Origin: Acholeplasma hippikon
GTDB lineage: Bacteria > Bacillota_I > Bacilli_A > Acholeplasmatales > Acholeplasmataceae
Assembly (NCBI RefSeq): GCF_900660755.1
Contig: NZ_LR215050.1
Span: 558,001-622,000, forward strand
DNA length: 64,000 bases
Direction: 5' to 3'
The notes below the pieces were generated by a model that had not been told where the DNA came from, did no database searches, and saw only the letters and a list, made by a program, of their open reading frames with translations. Shown one piece after another: positions 63,300 to 64,000 of this stretch. Positions within the stretch are counted from its first letter, which is position 1. Every line of letters begins with the position of its first letter. The position numbers and the translations under genes were made by a program.

Positions 63300-63719
63300 T
63301 TAAAATCTTCCTTTCGAGTCTAAATAATTTTGTAAAATCACTTGAGCCGCTACTTGATCTTTTAATGCGCGTTGCTTATCGTATTTTTTATTTGAATCCG
63401 ATAAGATTCTAAGGGCTGACTTAGTAGATAATCTTTCATCCCAAGTAATAATTTCAATTTGTTTTTTTGTTTTTAGTAATGTGTTGAAATCTAGAACCAT
63501 TTGGCCTTTTTCACCAAGATCGTTATTCATGTGTTTTGGTAATCCAATCACAACCACATCAATTTTATATTGATCAATGACTTTAACGAGTTGGTCTGCT
63601 GCATCGTTAAAATCTTTTTCTCTAAAGCGAATGGTTAATAAATCATGCGCAATAATCCCTGATTCACTTAATGCAACACCTAAAGTTTTTTCACCTAAAT
63701 CTAGTCCTAAATATTTCAA
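63300..63719 (-). CDS. ruvX: Pre-16S rRNA nuclease / Holliday junction resolvase-like RuvX
   Basis: 139 residues of the YqgF family (RNase H fold): MKYLGLDLGEKTLGVALS, VVIGLPKHMNND, WDERLSTKSA and KDQVAAQVILQNYL. It processes the 5' end of 16S rRNA. The start is TTG, overlapping the alaS stop (TTGA). Confidence 0.93.
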   Translation of the reverse strand: MKYLGLDLGEKTLGVALSESGIIAHDLLTIRFREKDFNDAADQLVKVIDQYKIDVVVIGLPKHMNNDLGEKGQMVLDFNTLLKTKKQIEIITWDERLSTKSALRILSDSNKKYDKQRALKDQVAAQVILQNYLDSKGRF

Positions 63720-64000
63720 ATTAATCCATTACCTTTCAAGTAATTTGTTAACGCTTCTAAGTTTTGAGTACCACCTTGAGCAAAGTCAGGTTTACCGCCA
63801 CCGTTACCTAAAGTTTCTTTAGCTAAAGCTTGAATAATTGCTTTTGCATCTTTAGACTTAGTCTTCACTAAGAATGAAGCTTTTTCTGAAGTTTGATTAA
63901 TTAAAATCACAACTTCTGTCTTCATTTTATCATATAAAACATCGATTAATGGTTTTAGTGAAGCTTGTGGTAAGTCATTTGTTAATACATAAGTTGTTTC
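63716..64000 (-). CDS. alaS: Alanyl-tRNA synthetase, C-terminal part (runs off the window)
   Basis: Only the last 94 residues are inside the window. ETTYVLTNDLPQASLKPLID and KAIIQALAKETLGNGGGKPD, then FAQGG, are the DHHA1 end of AlaRS, which charges and, with its editing domain, proofreads tRNA-Ala. The order alaS-ruvX-DUF1292 supports it. The catalytic part lies beyond the right edge. Confidence 0.93.
   Translation of the reverse strand, partial: ETTYVLTNDLPQASLKPLIDVLYDKMKTEVVILINQTSEKASFLVKTKSKDAKAIIQALAKETLGNGGGKPDFAQGGTQNLEALTNYLKGNGLI

Noticed and set aside
1-64000. Mycoplasma-type genetic code with TGA as Trp
   Set aside because: TGA closes several frames in ATGA or TTGA overlaps, and Trp residues in conserved motifs are TGG.
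1-64000. CRISPR arrays, prophage, transposons, integrons
   Set aside because: No regular spaced repeats, phage genes, transposase or integrase seen in any frame.

Overview
The window is AT-rich and almost gap-free. It uses TGG for Trp and TGA as a stop, for example in the ATGA overlaps of the ABC exporter pair at 6280-6283 and of mutL-miaA. With Firmicutes gene order, small size, mollicute-like content and a standard genetic code, it suggests an Acholeplasma-type mollicute. No insertion sequence, prophage, CRISPR array or rRNA was seen. About 64 of 70 protein genes lie on the minus strand, as expected of one replichore arm read in the leading direction.

Layout, left to right. 1-8 kb: a compact independently promoted RNA with 6S-like architecture; galU coupled to an unknown membrane protein; infC-rpmI-rplT behind a consensus promoter and an L20-type attenuator leader, with infC starting at ATT and bL20 carrying a long extra C-terminal tail; a heterodimeric ABC exporter. 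8-16.7 kb: a secreted/anchored unknown pair, then pepP, pgcA, coaX, a metallo-beta-lactamase hydrolase, rpmG, an ABC-F protein and a Nudix hydrolase. 16.7-18.8 kb is the accessory highlight: a 60-residue secreted peptide gene divergent from an HTH plus helical-repeat regulator of the Rgg/PlcR (RRNPP) type. A perfect 14-bp palindrome abuts the weak -35 of the peptide promoter. Downstream of the peptide gene is an RNA segment with two hairpins that share a UCUCCCA loop. 18.9-30 kb: tRNA-Lys(CUU), an aquaporin, an S51-like peptidase, a large degenerate GGDEF/EAL-type protein with a HEPN-motif partner and a choline-kinase-like protein, rdgB, a CPBP protease and an ankyrin protein.

30-47 kb is a conserved housekeeping run: hup, gpsA, der, rpsA, cmk, rluB; then a Nudix gene, efp (with Arg at the position normally occupied by the modified Lys), aroQ, aroK, miaA, mutL, mutS, ymdB and rny. 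48-52 kb: a second heterodimeric ABC exporter of the BmrCD type. 52-64 kb: recA, pgsA, rpsT, a DnaQ-like exonuclease, holA, comEC, comEA and the yqeM-rsfS-yqeK-yqeH-yqeG cluster, then greA, a YgjP-like protease, an O-methyltransferase, a DUF1292 protein, ruvX and the 3' end of alaS, which runs off the window.

The main functional themes are translation and ribosome assembly, DNA repair, DNA uptake (comEA/comEC), drug/lipid export, and a candidate peptide quorum-sensing locus. All functional calls rest on reading motifs by eye; no database search was run.
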